Positions 1-9,747 are shown, numbered from the stretch's first letter. The stretch is DNA of 64,000 nt from Helicobacter typhlonius (GCF_001460635.1 NZ_LN907858.1:1674001-1738000), one strand, 5' to 3'. The notes: generated from the letters alone by a model not told the origin. Numbers and translations: made by a program.

Positions 1-48
1 GGCAAAAACCCCTATACATAAAACGCACACAACCGCCAAAAAACGCAT
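1..48 (-). CDS. 5' end of an exported protein, cut by the window edge
   Basis: The thiS stop codon and a new ATG overlap as TGATG on the minus strand, so translation of a following gene probably restarts there. Only 16 codons lie inside the window: MRFLAVVCVLCIGVFA. One basic residue followed by a hydrophobic run looks like the start of a signal peptide or lipoprotein leader. The product cannot be identified from this piece. The coupling suggests it is the third gene of a glmU-thiS operon. Confidence 0.5.
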   Translation of the reverse strand, partial: MRFLAVVCVLCIGVFA

Positions 49-251
49 CAACCGCCACCTACAAAATCTAAAATCTCAACCTCATCACCATTTTGCAATA
101 CATAGCTTTCCCACAATGGCTTTTTTATCACCTGCGTATTAATTGCTATCGCCATTGCCTTATGCGCTATACCCAAATGCTCAATGAGTGCTAAAAGTGT
201 GCAATTTGCGACTAACTCATAATCCTTGCCATTCAGCAAAATCTTACTCAT
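48..251 (-). CDS. thiS: ThiS-type ubiquitin-like sulfur carrier protein
   Basis: The 67-residue protein has the size of ThiS/MoaD-family sulfur carriers and ends in the hallmark glycine tail, here DFVGGG, which is adenylated and then thiocarboxylated to carry sulfur. ThiS gives that sulfur to thiazole synthase in thiamine biosynthesis. The ...EILDFVGGG ending is closer to ThiS than to MoaD. The gene begins directly after the glmU stop with no spacer and its own stop overlaps the next start, so the three are probably co-transcribed. No other thi gene is in view, so the assignment rests on the small fold and the C-terminus. Confidence 0.8.
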   Translation of the reverse strand: MSKILLNGKDYELVANCTLLALIEHLGIAHKAMAIAINTQVIKKPLWESYVLQNGDEVEILDFVGGG

Positions 252-1631
252 TTAAGAATCCTTTTTACCAAAAAATTTAAAAAATCCATTGGGTATGTGC
301 TTTTGTGGGACGCGTGAAAGCACCAAATCGCCCTCATTGACATCTTTTGTAATCGTGCTTCCCGCACCAATAAGCACATTGGAGGCGATTTTCACAGGCG
401 CGACAAGCTGCACATCGCTACCTACAAAGACATTTTTACCAATAATACTCTTATGTTTGCCCTTGCCATCATAGTTGCAAGTAATAAATCCTGCGCCAAT
501 ATTGCTTCCAGATTCTACTTCACAATCCCCCAAATAGCTCAAATGCCCGGCTTTCACACCATTAAGCACGCTTGCCTTTGTTTCAACAAAATTACCAATA
601 TGCGTATCCTTAATACGACTTTTTGGGCGGATATGCGCCAAAGGTCCTACATCACTTGATTCTATAATGCTTGATTCTATAATGCTATGGGCTTTAATAT
701 GTGAATCTTTAATCTCGCATTCCCCACTTATTTGCACACCTTGTTCGATAATGCACTCGCCCAAAAAACGCACAGCAGATTCTATATAAATCGTATGTGG
801 CAGGTGCATAATCACACCCTGCTCCATTGCCGCCTCTCTCAAGCGATGAAGCATTACCTCTTGCGCGGCGGCGAGTTGAGACTTGGAATTTACCCCCATA
901 AATTCCTCTTCATTCACTTGCAAAGCCTTTATCTCCACATTATCCTGCGTGGCAAAAGAAATCACATCGGTGAGGTAAAACTCCTTTTGCGCGTTTGTGT
1001 TCTCTAGTCGTTGAAGGTAATCCTGCAAAATGTTCTTTTTGATTTTATACACACCAGCATTGACATCTTGTATAAGTAATTCCTGCGCACTTGCGTCCTT
1101 TTGCTCGATAATTTTTTGCATTTTGCCCTCTTTTATAAGCACCCGCCCATAGCCATTTGGGCAAGATAAATGCAATATACTCATTACAATAGGTGCATTT
1201 GGCTCACATAGATTCTTAAGCGTTTGAGCGCGCACAAGGGGCATATCGCCATTAAGGATAAGAATCTCATCGTATTTACAGGTAAAAAGCTGCTTTGGGC
1301 TAGATTTGCGCGAAGATTCTAAATCTCTGCCCTTTACAAGATTTGCACCCTGCATAAGCGCACCACCCGTGCCGGGAAAATTTTCACAATCTTGGATATG
1401 AAAATGCAATACACCATTTTTGTGCGAATCTCCATAATGTTTAAGCACCCTATCCTTGATTAAATCCTTTTGGTGAAAAAGCACGATATGTACATCATCA
1501 CTTAACTCCAACGCCTCATCAATGCTATAAAAAAGCATCTCCTTACCACAGATTCTATGAAGCACTTTTGGTGTTTGCGACTTCATACGCGTTCCAGCTC
1601 CGGCTGCGAGAATCACCACTGATACACTCAT
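252..1631 (-). CDS. glmU: Bifunctional UDP-GlcNAc pyrophosphorylase / glucosamine-1-phosphate acetyltransferase
   Basis: GlmU acetylates glucosamine-1-phosphate and couples it to UTP, making UDP-GlcNAc for peptidoglycan and lipid A. The 459-residue length is normal. The N-terminal half has the nucleotidyltransferase signature LAAGAGTRMKSQTPK near residues 8-22 and the ILNGDMP motif near 123. The C-terminal half (from about 260) shows isoleucine-rich hexapeptide repeats of a left-handed beta-helix, with the acetyl-transfer signature GAGFITCNYDGKGKH near 377-391. It heads a minus-strand group with thiS and is divergent from fliP. Glucosamine supply here also feeds LpxD, encoded elsewhere in the window. 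Confidence 0.97.
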   Translation of the reverse strand: MSVSVVILAAGAGTRMKSQTPKVLHRICGKEMLFYSIDEALELSDDVHIVLFHQKDLIKDRVLKHYGDSHKNGVLHFHIQDCENFPGTGGALMQGANLVKGRDLESSRKSSPKQLFTCKYDEILILNGDMPLVRAQTLKNLCEPNAPIVMSILHLSCPNGYGRVLIKEGKMQKIIEQKDASAQELLIQDVNAGVYKIKKNILQDYLQRLENTNAQKEFYLTDVISFATQDNVEIKALQVNEEEFMGVNSKSQLAAAQEVMLHRLREAAMEQGVIMHLPHTIYIESAVRFLGECIIEQGVQISGECEIKDSHIKAHSIIESSIIESSDVGPLAHIRPKSRIKDTHIGNFVETKASVLNGVKAGHLSYLGDCEVESGSNIGAGFITCNYDGKGKHKSIIGKNVFVGSDVQLVAPVKIASNVLIGAGSTITKDVNEGDLVLSRVPQKHIPNGFFKFFGKKDS

Positions 1632-1732
1632 TATCTTTCCTTAGAAATAAATTTGCCTTATTTTATGTAATTTTAACACACAAAAATTTATAATCCCTCT
1701 CTTTAAATACTCATAATGAATGTGGAGCGAAT

Positions 1733-2533
1733 GTGAAGAGACTTTTATGGATTTTTGTATGCCTTGCGTGTGTGTGCGCTCAAGCCGATACACCAGCTTC
1801 CCCGGTGCTTCCCGAGCTATCACAAATCGCACCCGCGCAGCTCCCACCAAGTAACCCTGTTTTGCCCTCTGTGGATTTATCTCTCACCGCACCTCAAGAG
1901 CCTACCGAGCTTGTAGCTACTCTCAACATTGTCCTTATCATCACATTGCTTGTGATTGCGCCCTCGCTCATACTCGTGATGACAAGCTTCACGCGCATTA
2001 TCATTGTCTTTGCTTTCTTACGCACCGCGCTTGGCACACAGCAGTCCCCACCCACGCAGATTCTCGTAAGCCTTGCACTCATTCTTACATTTTTTATTAT
2101 GGAACCGGTGGTAAGTAAAAGCTATGAGGTTGGCATTAAACCTTATAGTGAGAAGCAAATCTCCTATGATGAAGCATTTGAACGAGCTATCGTGCCCTTT
2201 AAGGACTTTATGATTAAAAACACGCGTGAGAAAGATTTAGCCCTATTCTTTAGAATCCGCCACCTTGAAAATCCTAAAAGCGTAGATGATGTGCCACTGA
2301 GTGTGCTTATACCCGCTTTTATGATTAGTGAGCTTAAAACCGCGTTTTGGATTGGATTCTTGCTATATCTGCCATTTTTAGTAATTGATATGGTGATTAG
2401 CTCCGTGCTTATGGCAATGGGTATGATGATGCTCCCACCGGTAATGATTTCACTCCCATTTAAAGTGCTTGTCTTTGTGCTTATAGACGGGTGGAATCTC
2501 CTCGTTGGCAATCTCGTGCAGGGCTTTAAGTAG
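1733..2533 (+). CDS. fliP: Flagellar export apparatus protein FliP
   Basis: FliP is an inner-membrane core subunit of the flagellar type III export gate and works with FliQ, FliR, FlhA and FlhB. The protein starts with a signal peptide (KRLLWIFVCLACVCAQA), as FliP does, followed by a proline-rich periplasmic stretch and four hydrophobic segments. The family motif region TSFTRIIIVFAFLRTALG is at about residues 84-101, and GWNLLVGNLVQGF closes the protein. The start is GTG at 1733, with GGAG a few bases upstream. In H. pylori glmU and fliP are also neighbours (recalled). FliR is encoded separately at 39.7 kb. Confidence 0.97.
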   Translation: MKRLLWIFVCLACVCAQADTPASPVLPELSQIAPAQLPPSNPVLPSVDLSLTAPQEPTELVATLNIVLIITLLVIAPSLILVMTSFTRIIIVFAFLRTALGTQQSPPTQILVSLALILTFFIMEPVVSKSYEVGIKPYSEKQISYDEAFERAIVPFKDFMIKNTREKDLALFFRIRHLENPKSVDDVPLSVLIPAFMISELKTAFWIGFLLYLPFLVIDMVISSVLMAMGMMMLPPVMISLPFKVLVFVLIDGWNLLVGNLVQGFK

Positions 2534-2554
2534 CTTAGATTCTAAAGTTTGTGT

Positions 2555-3775
2555 ATGGAGTGTCGCTATTTTGGAATCTGCGGGGGTTGTGATAATTTTA
2601 CTCAAAGCTACACAGAGCAGCTTCAAGGCAAATATAAGCGCACCTTAGAAGAATTTGAACCATTTTTAGAATCTGCCAACACCAATGGCAATATTGAAGT
2701 ATTTTTATCACCAGAGAGTGGCTTTAGGGCGCGGAGCGAAATGCGCTTTTTTTATGAGGGCAGCAACCTAAGCTTTGCTATGATGAACGCCTCGCAAGCC
2801 CCACATAAAGTGCCAATCAATACCTGCACAATTTTACGCCCCATCTTACAGAATCTTATGCCACTTTTATGTGAATTTATCAATACAAAAGAAATGCTCA
2901 AGTCAAAAATTTATGCGTGTAATTTGCTGTGTGGTTTTTCAAATGCAACCCAGATAGGGCAGATTATCAATGCACACAACATAAATGGCACAAGCGAGGA
3001 AGTCATTATCACATTGATTTATCACAAACATTTAGATGCAGTGTGGGAAAAAAATGCACGCGAGCTACAAAGCGCGCTTACAAACGCGCTCAATACGCCC
3101 ATACACATTATTGGACGCAGTAAAAATCAAGCCTTGATTCTAGGGGAAAGCGCAATTTGTGAATCTATAAGCCTCTGCAACAATACACATAATCTTTTGT
3201 ATTTAAAGCAGGAGGGGGCTTTTAGCCAACCAAATCCCTTTATAAATATTAAAATGCTCGAATTTGTCGCAACCTCTTTGCAAAGCCTCTATCCTCACAC
3301 GCGTTACGATGCTTTGGAGCTGTATTGCGGGAGCGGAAATTTCACGCTTATCCTTGCTGCATACTTTCACAAAGTCCTTGCCACCGAAGTGGTAAAGTCG
3401 GCTATTAAGCAGCTTCAAGTCAATATGGCACAAAATCATATTTCAAACATTTATCCCTCTAGGCTTAATGCGCACGAGACTTTACAGGCTCTGCGCAGGG
3501 AGAGGGCATTTTTTCGTTTAAAAGATATTGATTTGGATAGTTTTTGCTTTGATTGTGTGCTTATCGACCCACCTCGTAGCGGTGTGAATGATGTGGAGAT
3601 TTTGACATTTTTGCGAGACTTTAGCACGATTATTTATATTTCGTGCAATCCCACCACACTTTTAAGTGATATGCAGATTCTATGCAAGACACATAGAATC
3701 TTCCGCTTTGGGCTTTTCGACCAATTCCCTTACACATCTCATAGGGAGTGCATAGTAATTTTGAGAAAAAATTAG
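2555..3775 (+). CDS. trmA: TrmA/RumA-family tRNA (or rRNA) uracil-5-methyltransferase
   Basis: This SAM-dependent enzyme makes 5-methyluridine in RNA. The SAM-binding motif ELYCGSGNFTL lies near residues 257-267. Further on are LIDPPRSGV, the typical motif after the SAM site, and the nucleophile motif ISCNPTTL with its catalytic Cys near 374. The N-terminus ECRYFGICGGC resembles the iron-sulfur cysteine cluster of RlmC/RlmD rather than plain TrmA, so the RNA target (tRNA U54 or an rRNA site) is uncertain. ATG at 2555 is preferred; a TTG six bases earlier is possible. The start lies about 20 bases after fliP, so it may be read from the same transcript. Confidence 0.88.
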   Translation: MECRYFGICGGCDNFTQSYTEQLQGKYKRTLEEFEPFLESANTNGNIEVFLSPESGFRARSEMRFFYEGSNLSFAMMNASQAPHKVPINTCTILRPILQNLMPLLCEFINTKEMLKSKIYACNLLCGFSNATQIGQIINAHNINGTSEEVIITLIYHKHLDAVWEKNARELQSALTNALNTPIHIIGRSKNQALILGESAICESISLCNNTHNLLYLKQEGAFSQPNPFINIKMLEFVATSLQSLYPHTRYDALELYCGSGNFTLILAAYFHKVLATEVVKSAIKQLQVNMAQNHISNIYPSRLNAHETLQALRRERAFFRLKDIDLDSFCFDCVLIDPPRSGVNDVEILTFLRDFSTIIYISCNPTTLLSDMQILCKTHRIFRFGLFDQFPYTSHRECIVILRKN

Positions 3776-3883
3776 AATATTTCTATTTTGATACGCAATG
3801 TGTGAATCTAAGCTTTTGTAGCGAGATTTTAAATCTCATTCAAAACCTCACGCAACAACATCTTGCCTTGAAAATCCTAAGCA

Positions 3884-4279
3884 TTATCGGCTAAAAACTG
3901 CCCGCACTCCGCCTTTTTGCAAAATAAGTTCATTATGACTTGCGCTCATTTGACTTGTGCCATCGTTCAATACCTTGATGAGGCTATCCTCCACTGCCAT
4001 ACTCTCATTAGCGCACATCATACGCGTCATTCCAGCTTTAGAGAATTGTATCGCATTCCCACTTGATGTATAACTCGCAAAAAATTGATTACACCCAGCA
4101 TTACCACTTACTTTACCATTTTCAAAACTCACAAACGCACCGCTTTCACTCGCACTCACATTGATTTGTCTGCCATTATTACTAAGCGTTTGCAAATACC
4201 AAGTGCCTGAAATATCCACATTCTGCGCATTTCCACAGCCTATCATAAATAAACCTAAAAGCCAAAAATATTTTTTCAT
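3884..4279 (-). CDS. META/HslJ-domain lipoprotein
   Basis: The 131-residue precursor has a lipoprotein signal peptide with lipobox FMIGC (Cys near residue 15). A META domain follows, with the characteristic G-x-W-x-L opening (SGTWYLQTL), the NGKVSGNAGCNQFFASY core and the MMCANESMAVE segment typical of HslJ-like proteins. HslJ proteins are outer-membrane or periplasmic and linked in E. coli to novobiocin resistance; function here is unknown. A strong AAAGGAG site precedes the ATG. It follows dnaE by 15 bases on the same strand and may be co-transcribed. The 108-bp gap after it, towards trmA, holds only a short palindrome near 3826. Confidence 0.85.
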   Translation of the reverse strand: MKKYFWLLGLFMIGCGNAQNVDISGTWYLQTLSNNGRQINVSASESGAFVSFENGKVSGNAGCNQFFASYTSSGNAIQFSKAGMTRMMCANESMAVEDSLIKVLNDGTSQMSASHNELILQKGGVRAVFSR

Positions 4280-4294
4280 TACAACTCCTTTTTT

Positions 4295-7200
4295 CTATTC
4301 GCACCATTCAAGTTCATTCAATGTATGTTTAATACTCGAATGCACCTTAAGATTGCTCACAAAAGTATAACCAAAATTATCGCTCTTAATTCTTAAATGC
4401 AGCTCACGCTCACCCCTAACATTTTGCGAATGTTCCTTGATTCTATCCAAAATGCCACTTGCCACACAGCTTGAATCCAGCACAAGGCATAAAGGCGTGC
4501 AGGTATCAATTTCAGTAGGCTTCATATCAATGGGGACAATCTCTTCCTCTTCTATATTCGAGGCTTTAAATTCTACGCGCATCTTTTCTTTTGCTGCTTC
4601 TTCGAGTGTAAAAATTTTTAAGATTCTAAAACTTGAGCTTTCTTCCCTTTCCTCTATTTTACATTTTAATGCTAAAGGTTCTTGCAAATCAAGATTTTCA
4701 AGTGTTTCAAGGTGTTTTTCAAATACCGTTATTTCAACTTTCCCACCATAATCTAAGAAGTCGATTGTGCCAAAAGGTTTGCCACTTTTTTTGCTAATCC
4801 TACGCTTAATATTCAATATTTTTCCCACAAGCATACAAGTAGAATCTACCTTTAATTCTTCCAAATCCATACTCTTAGCCATACCCTTAATCTTTTGTAT
4901 CTGTTCCTTAAAGTCATCAAGAGGATGTCCCGATATATAGATTCCCATACATTCATACTCATAATCAAGCAAAGTGCGTATATCATATTCACCTTTATGA
5001 GTGATAGGCAAATATATATTAATCTCTACTTCACCCTCACCAAAGAGTGAGTTATGCACCATCTCTTGCGCTTTAGTTTTTTCTCGCCCTTTATCACAGA
5101 GTATATCTATATATTCAAGCATACTTTTACGCGAGTAGCCTAGATTATCCAATCCTCCGGATTTAATAAGTGGCTCTAAAGAACGTTTTGTGAGCTTAGA
5201 AAAATCTACTCTCGCGATGAAATCTTCCAAACTCTTGTATGCACCATTTTTTTCACGCTCTTGTATGATATTTTCAATAGGTGCATCGCCTAGCCCTTTA
5301 ATGGCGCTTAGTCCAAAAATGATTTTTTTCACTCCATCAAATTCACCCACACCAAAATTGTTTTCAGAGATATTTACATGTGGAGGCACAATCTCAATAC
5401 CAAGAGATTTTACCTCATCAATGTATTTTGCTATAGATTCTATTTTATTTGTCTCACTTGTGAGCATAGCTGCCATAAATTCGTGCTCATAATATGTTTT
5501 TAAAAATGCGGTTTGATAGGTAATCATTCCATAGGCTGCAGCGTGAGATTTATTGAATCCATAGCCGGCAAACTTCACAATAAGTTCCCATAAATCCTCT
5601 GCTTTAGCGCGATTATAGCCTTGTTTTTGCGCGCCATCAGCAAATTCCTTTTTTAATCTCAACATTTCATCAAGCTTCTTTTTTCCCATAGCACGGCGCA
5701 CTAAATCTGCTCCGCCAAGAGAGAATCCACCAATAGTTTGCACAATCTGCATTACTTGCTCTTGATAGACAATCACGCCATAAGTGGGCTTTAAAATCGG
5801 CTCTAGCGCGTCTATGAGATATTCAATTTTTACTAATCCGTGCTTACGAGCGATAAAATCATCAATAAGATCCATAGGTCCGGGACGATAGAGGGAAATC
5901 ATTGCCACCACATCTTCAAAATTGCTTGGTTTGAGCCTTTTTGCTATTGCCTGCATACCTTCAGATTCTATTTGGAATAATCCGAGCGTATTGCCACTTT
6001 GGATTGTTTCATAGACTTTGTAATCGTCCATTTCCATTGTGCTAAAGTCAATTTCTTTTTCGTATCGCTTTTTAATAAGATTAATTGCATCATCAATTAC
6101 AGTGAGCGTTTTAAGTCCTAAAAAGTCAAATTTAATTAAATCCACAGGCTCAAGCCAATTCATAGAATACTGCGTAGCGACACCATTCATTTTATCATTT
6201 GTATAAAGAGGGACTTTGTGCCATAGCTCTTCTTGGGAATCTATTACAATAGCTGCAGCGTGTGTGCCGGCATTGCGTTTTAATCCTTCAAGCAACAAGG
6301 CATAATCCCATACTTGTTTTGCTAAAGGACTTTTCTCTACAAGTTCTTTAATCCTCGACTCTTTTTCCCACGCACCATCTTTTTCTTTACCATCTTTACC
6401 TATGTGTTTTGTAAGGGTGATACCAAGCTCTGCTGGGATAAGTTTTGCAAAAGCATCGGCATCATTATAGGGCATATTAAGCACACGTGCGACATCTCGT
6501 ATCACACCTTTTGCAAGGAGCGAACCAAAGGTAATAACTTGTGCGACATTAAACTTGCCATAAGTATTTGCTACATATTCTATCATCTCGCCGCGTCTGC
6601 GTTGGCAAAAATCCATATCAATATCGGGCATACTTACCCGCTCGGGATTCAAAAATCGCTCAAAAAGTAAATCATATTTAAGCGGGTCAATATTTGTAAT
6701 CTTAAGTGAATACGCTACGAGACTGCCTGCTGCTGAACCACGTCCGGGTCCCACGGGGATATTATTTTGTTTTGCAAAATTGACAAAATCCCACACAATG
6801 AGCATATAGCCGGGAAATTTCATTGAATTAATCACTTCTATCTCGTGTTCTAGACGTTTTTTATACATAGGGTGAGATTCTGTGGGGATATGTTTAAGTC
6901 GCTCCTCTAGCCCTTGACGACATTTAAAGGCGAAATACACTGCATCATCAATAGATTCTAAAGAGCAATTAAGAATCTGTGGCAAATTTTCTTTGAGTGC
7001 ATAATTTGTGGTATGTTTAAAAGTAGGAGGGGTTGCTGGAGTATTTTTTAATAGTATCTCACCTGTATGTTTGTTTTTAATCTCAATATTTTTCAAATCT
7101 AAATCAAGTCGGCATTTTTGCGCAATTTCTTGCGTATTTTCTAGCACTTCAGGCACATCACAAAAGAGCTTTTGCATCTCCTGCGGGGATTTAACATAAA

Positions 7201-7945
7201 ATTCTTTAACTGAATGTTTTAGTCTATCTTTGTCGTTAAATGTTTTACCCATTGCCACACACATTGCTACTTCTTGCGCACTTGCATCTTCTTGCAAAGA
7301 ATAATGCGTATCATTTGTCGCAATCACTTTAATATCAAGCTCTCTGCCAAGCTTTAGAATCTGCTCATCAATGAAAAGCTGGTCGTTAATGCCGTGTCGC
7401 ATAAGCTCAAGGTAAAAATCTTCACCAAAAATATCTTTGTATTCTAATGCTACTTCTTTGGCTACTTCATAACCTTTTGCTCCAAATCGCACATTGCGTT
7501 GATTGCTGATATTAAGCTGCCAATTTATCTCGCCTTGCAAACAAGCTGAAGAGCAAACAAGCCCTTCACTCCTCTCTCTTAGTAAAGCTTTGTTAATACG
7601 AGGATAGTAATAAAATCCCTCAATAAAAGATTGTGAGGAGAGATACATTAGATTCTTATAGCCTATTTCATTTTTGGCAAAGAGGCAGAGATGGAATCGC
7701 TGTTTGATTGTTTTATCACCGAGTGTATCGCCATTATGCAGATAGGCTTCCATACCGATAATGGGATTAAGCCCCTCTTCTTTCATACTTACATAAAAAT
7801 CAAGCGCACCAAACATATTGCCGTGGTCAGTAATCGCAACAGATTCCATACCTAATTCACGAATGCGTTTAGCTAGGAATTTAATTTTATTTGCGCCATC
7901 AAGTAAGGAGTATTCGGTATGAAGATGAAGATGTGTAAAGCTCAT
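4295..7945 (-). CDS. dnaE: DNA polymerase III alpha subunit
   Basis: This is the replicative polymerase subunit, 1216 residues, full length for the DnaE1 type. The N-terminal PHP domain starts with FTHLHLHTEYSLLDGA. The polymerase core shows VGPGRGSAAGSLVAY and the catalytic aspartate motif PDIDMDFCQRRR, followed by the HAAAIVI and YRPGPM segments. A helix-hairpin-helix region and a C-terminal OB fold (GTIDFLDYGGKVEITVFE) complete the domain order. The reading frame is intact throughout, which argues that the frameshifts found elsewhere in the window are not general sequence error. Confidence 0.98.
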   Translation of the reverse strand: MSFTHLHLHTEYSLLDGANKIKFLAKRIRELGMESVAITDHGNMFGALDFYVSMKEEGLNPIIGMEAYLHNGDTLGDKTIKQRFHLCLFAKNEIGYKNLMYLSSQSFIEGFYYYPRINKALLRERSEGLVCSSACLQGEINWQLNISNQRNVRFGAKGYEVAKEVALEYKDIFGEDFYLELMRHGINDQLFIDEQILKLGRELDIKVIATNDTHYSLQEDASAQEVAMCVAMGKTFNDKDRLKHSVKEFYVKSPQEMQKLFCDVPEVLENTQEIAQKCRLDLDLKNIEIKNKHTGEILLKNTPATPPTFKHTTNYALKENLPQILNCSLESIDDAVYFAFKCRQGLEERLKHIPTESHPMYKKRLEHEIEVINSMKFPGYMLIVWDFVNFAKQNNIPVGPGRGSAAGSLVAYSLKITNIDPLKYDLLFERFLNPERVSMPDIDMDFCQRRRGEMIEYVANTYGKFNVAQVITFGSLLAKGVIRDVARVLNMPYNDADAFAKLIPAELGITLTKHIGKDGKEKDGAWEKESRIKELVEKSPLAKQVWDYALLLEGLKRNAGTHAAAIVIDSQEELWHKVPLYTNDKMNGVATQYSMNWLEPVDLIKFDFLGLKTLTVIDDAINLIKKRYEKEIDFSTMEMDDYKVYETIQSGNTLGLFQIESEGMQAIAKRLKPSNFEDVVAMISLYRPGPMDLIDDFIARKHGLVKIEYLIDALEPILKPTYGVIVYQEQVMQIVQTIGGFSLGGADLVRRAMGKKKLDEMLRLKKEFADGAQKQGYNRAKAEDLWELIVKFAGYGFNKSHAAAYGMITYQTAFLKTYYEHEFMAAMLTSETNKIESIAKYIDEVKSLGIEIVPPHVNISENNFGVGEFDGVKKIIFGLSAIKGLGDAPIENIIQEREKNGAYKSLEDFIARVDFSKLTKRSLEPLIKSGGLDNLGYSRKSMLEYIDILCDKGREKTKAQEMVHNSLFGEGEVEINIYLPITHKGEYDIRTLLDYEYECMGIYISGHPLDDFKEQIQKIKGMAKSMDLEELKVDSTCMLVGKILNIKRRISKKSGKPFGTIDFLDYGGKVEITVFEKHLETLENLDLQEPLALKCKIEEREESSSFRILKIFTLEEAAKEKMRVEFKASNIEEEEIVPIDMKPTEIDTCTPLCLVLDSSCVASGILDRIKEHSQNVRGERELHLRIKSDNFGYTFVSNLKVHSSIKHTLNELEWCE

Positions 7946-8101
7946 AAGTATGCCCTTTGAATGTAATATTCATTTTATTAAAAGTAAGTGAAATTATAAA
8001 ATAAACTCCATTAGAAACACTTAAAATGGGAAAGATTCTTTATTTTAACATTAAATTTCATAGTTTATAATCTTGCTATACTTTATGGAAGAGATAGATT
8101 A

Positions 8102-9505
8102 ATGAGGGTTTGGTATATTTTTGTCTTTGTGTGGATTTTGCCTTTGGGGGTAAATGCAAAAGATGAGCCTAGAAAGCACCCGTTGGCAGTTTTTGCAAAT
8201 TGTGATGAAGTGTGCTTTGATAACGCACTCAATGATGACTTAACGCTTAAAGATGATATAGAGCCGATAAAAGCACCAAGTTTTGATTGCACAAAAGCTC
8301 ACAATGCCATAGAACAAATGATTTGCAAAGACAAAGAGCTTGCTATGCTTGATGCGCTTATGGCACAACGTTATAAATATGTCAAAGATTATATCCCCAC
8401 ACTTGTTGAAAGTAATTCACAACTTCAAGCAATAGGGCAAAAAGAGCTTAAAAATATGCTTTTATCAATGCAACGCGATTGGCTTAAAACTTTACAAAGT
8501 TGTCAGAATCTCCCTTCTAATAAGGCTCGCCTTTGTGTGAGAGAACTCCTTGCTCTCAGAGTGCTTTCTCTCGCTATATTTCCTTATGATAGATTTTACC
8601 CAGACACTCTAGGAGAACTTGATGATTTTAATAATATGGGTATATCATATTTTAATAATGCGTGGGATTTTATGACATATCTAAGCTTAAACTATGGTTG
8701 TCATAATGCTTTGTCAGTGCTCATTACAAATCAAACAGAGGCAAATAAGCCACTTGTTTATTATACATGGGAAAGATTTGAGCCAATGGATGATGAGGGC
8801 ATGAAAAGTTATTTTTATGAGGATGTTTCCCAAGAGCAAAGTTCTTTAAGAATGACATTTTCTAATGAATTGAGTTTGCAATATCTCCTTGATAAAGGGG
8901 CAAAGGTAGCATTTGAAGATGTGCAAGAATTTTTGAGTTACTTTTTAAAGGCTTTTCCAAATAAGGCACAAAATCAAAGAATCTTTATGCGTTTATACAA
9001 ACCAATCCGAGAGGATATTACTTCAGAGCAGTTTTATACACTTGTGCGAAAAATTGCACTAGATAATACTGCTGATAAAGGATTTGAAAGAGTATCCTAT
9101 GAATTATTGCCTATCATCTTAAAGGATAAGGGGGAAGATATTGATTTAAATGCTAAAGATGAAAATGGTAATACACTAATGCACCATATTGCATATAATG
9201 CAACCTACGGAAGCAATATGAGTGTATTTCATATTCTTAAAGATTTTGGTGTAGATGTGAATGCGAAAAATAAAAATGGTGATACGCCCTTGCATATATT
9301 GACACAAAAAGGCAACCCTTATCTCATCGCTCAACTTTTGGCACTCGGAGGGGATTCTTCAGTGCGCAATAATGAAGGATTAATACCATTGCAGGTAGAA
9401 ATATTTTCTAGAAATTATTATCGTGAAGTGCTTAAGCTTTTATGTGAGCAACAGGCAAAAGAGGAGACAAAAATACAAGAGTGTATCGCGCAACATCTAA
9501 ATTAA
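8102..9505 (+). CDS. Exported protein with LprI-like N-terminal domain and C-terminal ankyrin repeats
   Basis: A signal peptide (about residues 1-20, ending VNA) precedes a domain resembling LprI/DUF1311: FDCTKAHNAIEQMICKDKEL, then LAMLDALMAQRY, with paired cysteines as in that family, whose members include lysozyme inhibitors. A long middle part of no recognised fold follows. From about residue 350 there are two clear ankyrin repeats, ENGNTLMHHIAYNA and KNGDTPLHILTQKGNPYL, plus a weaker one ending in NNEGLIPLQVE. The product is probably periplasmic. Ankyrin repeats bind proteins, so a partner is expected but not visible. Its stop codon overlaps the stop of the nusA fragment on the other strand. 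Confidence 0.75.
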   Translation: MRVWYIFVFVWILPLGVNAKDEPRKHPLAVFANCDEVCFDNALNDDLTLKDDIEPIKAPSFDCTKAHNAIEQMICKDKELAMLDALMAQRYKYVKDYIPTLVESNSQLQAIGQKELKNMLLSMQRDWLKTLQSCQNLPSNKARLCVRELLALRVLSLAIFPYDRFYPDTLGELDDFNNMGISYFNNAWDFMTYLSLNYGCHNALSVLITNQTEANKPLVYYTWERFEPMDDEGMKSYFYEDVSQEQSSLRMTFSNELSLQYLLDKGAKVAFEDVQEFLSYFLKAFPNKAQNQRIFMRLYKPIREDITSEQFYTLVRKIALDNTADKGFERVSYELLPIILKDKGEDIDLNAKDENGNTLMHHIAYNATYGSNMSVFHILKDFGVDVNAKNKNGDTPLHILTQKGNPYLIAQLLALGGDSSVRNNEGLIPLQVEIFSRNYYREVLKLLCEQQAKEETKIQECIAQHLN

Positions 9506-9660
9506 GACTTAAAGAGGGAGCTAAGCGCGTCTATACCTGTTTTTTCAGCTGGGGTATTTTCATTTTCAAGTGGCTTAGATTCTGTAATTTCTTGGAGTTC
9601 AATATCGCATTCACATAACATACTTGCAAGACGTATATTTACACCATTTTTACCAATATC
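9502..9660 (-). pseudogene. Orphan 3' fragment of a second nusA copy
   Basis: Read on the minus strand, this stretch encodes IGKNGVNIRLASMLCECDIE and onward to the end of NusA (GIDALSSLFKS plus stop). It matches the end of the intact NusA at 27423-28604 except for a variable linker (KPLENENTPAEKT here against KPTESEKV). There is no start codon, and a stop lies just upstream of the conserved part, so only about 52 codons survive. Many differences from the intact gene are silent third-position changes, which is the pattern of an ortholog kept under selection until recently, not of a decaying recent duplicate. A homologous DNA import or an old partial duplication could explain it. Confidence 0.85.
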
Positions 9661-9747
9661 TTATTGTAAAAGAGTTTCTAAGATTGCATATTATACAATC
9701 GCGCTTTTACATAATAAAAGAATTGAATACAATTTGGGGAGCAAGAT

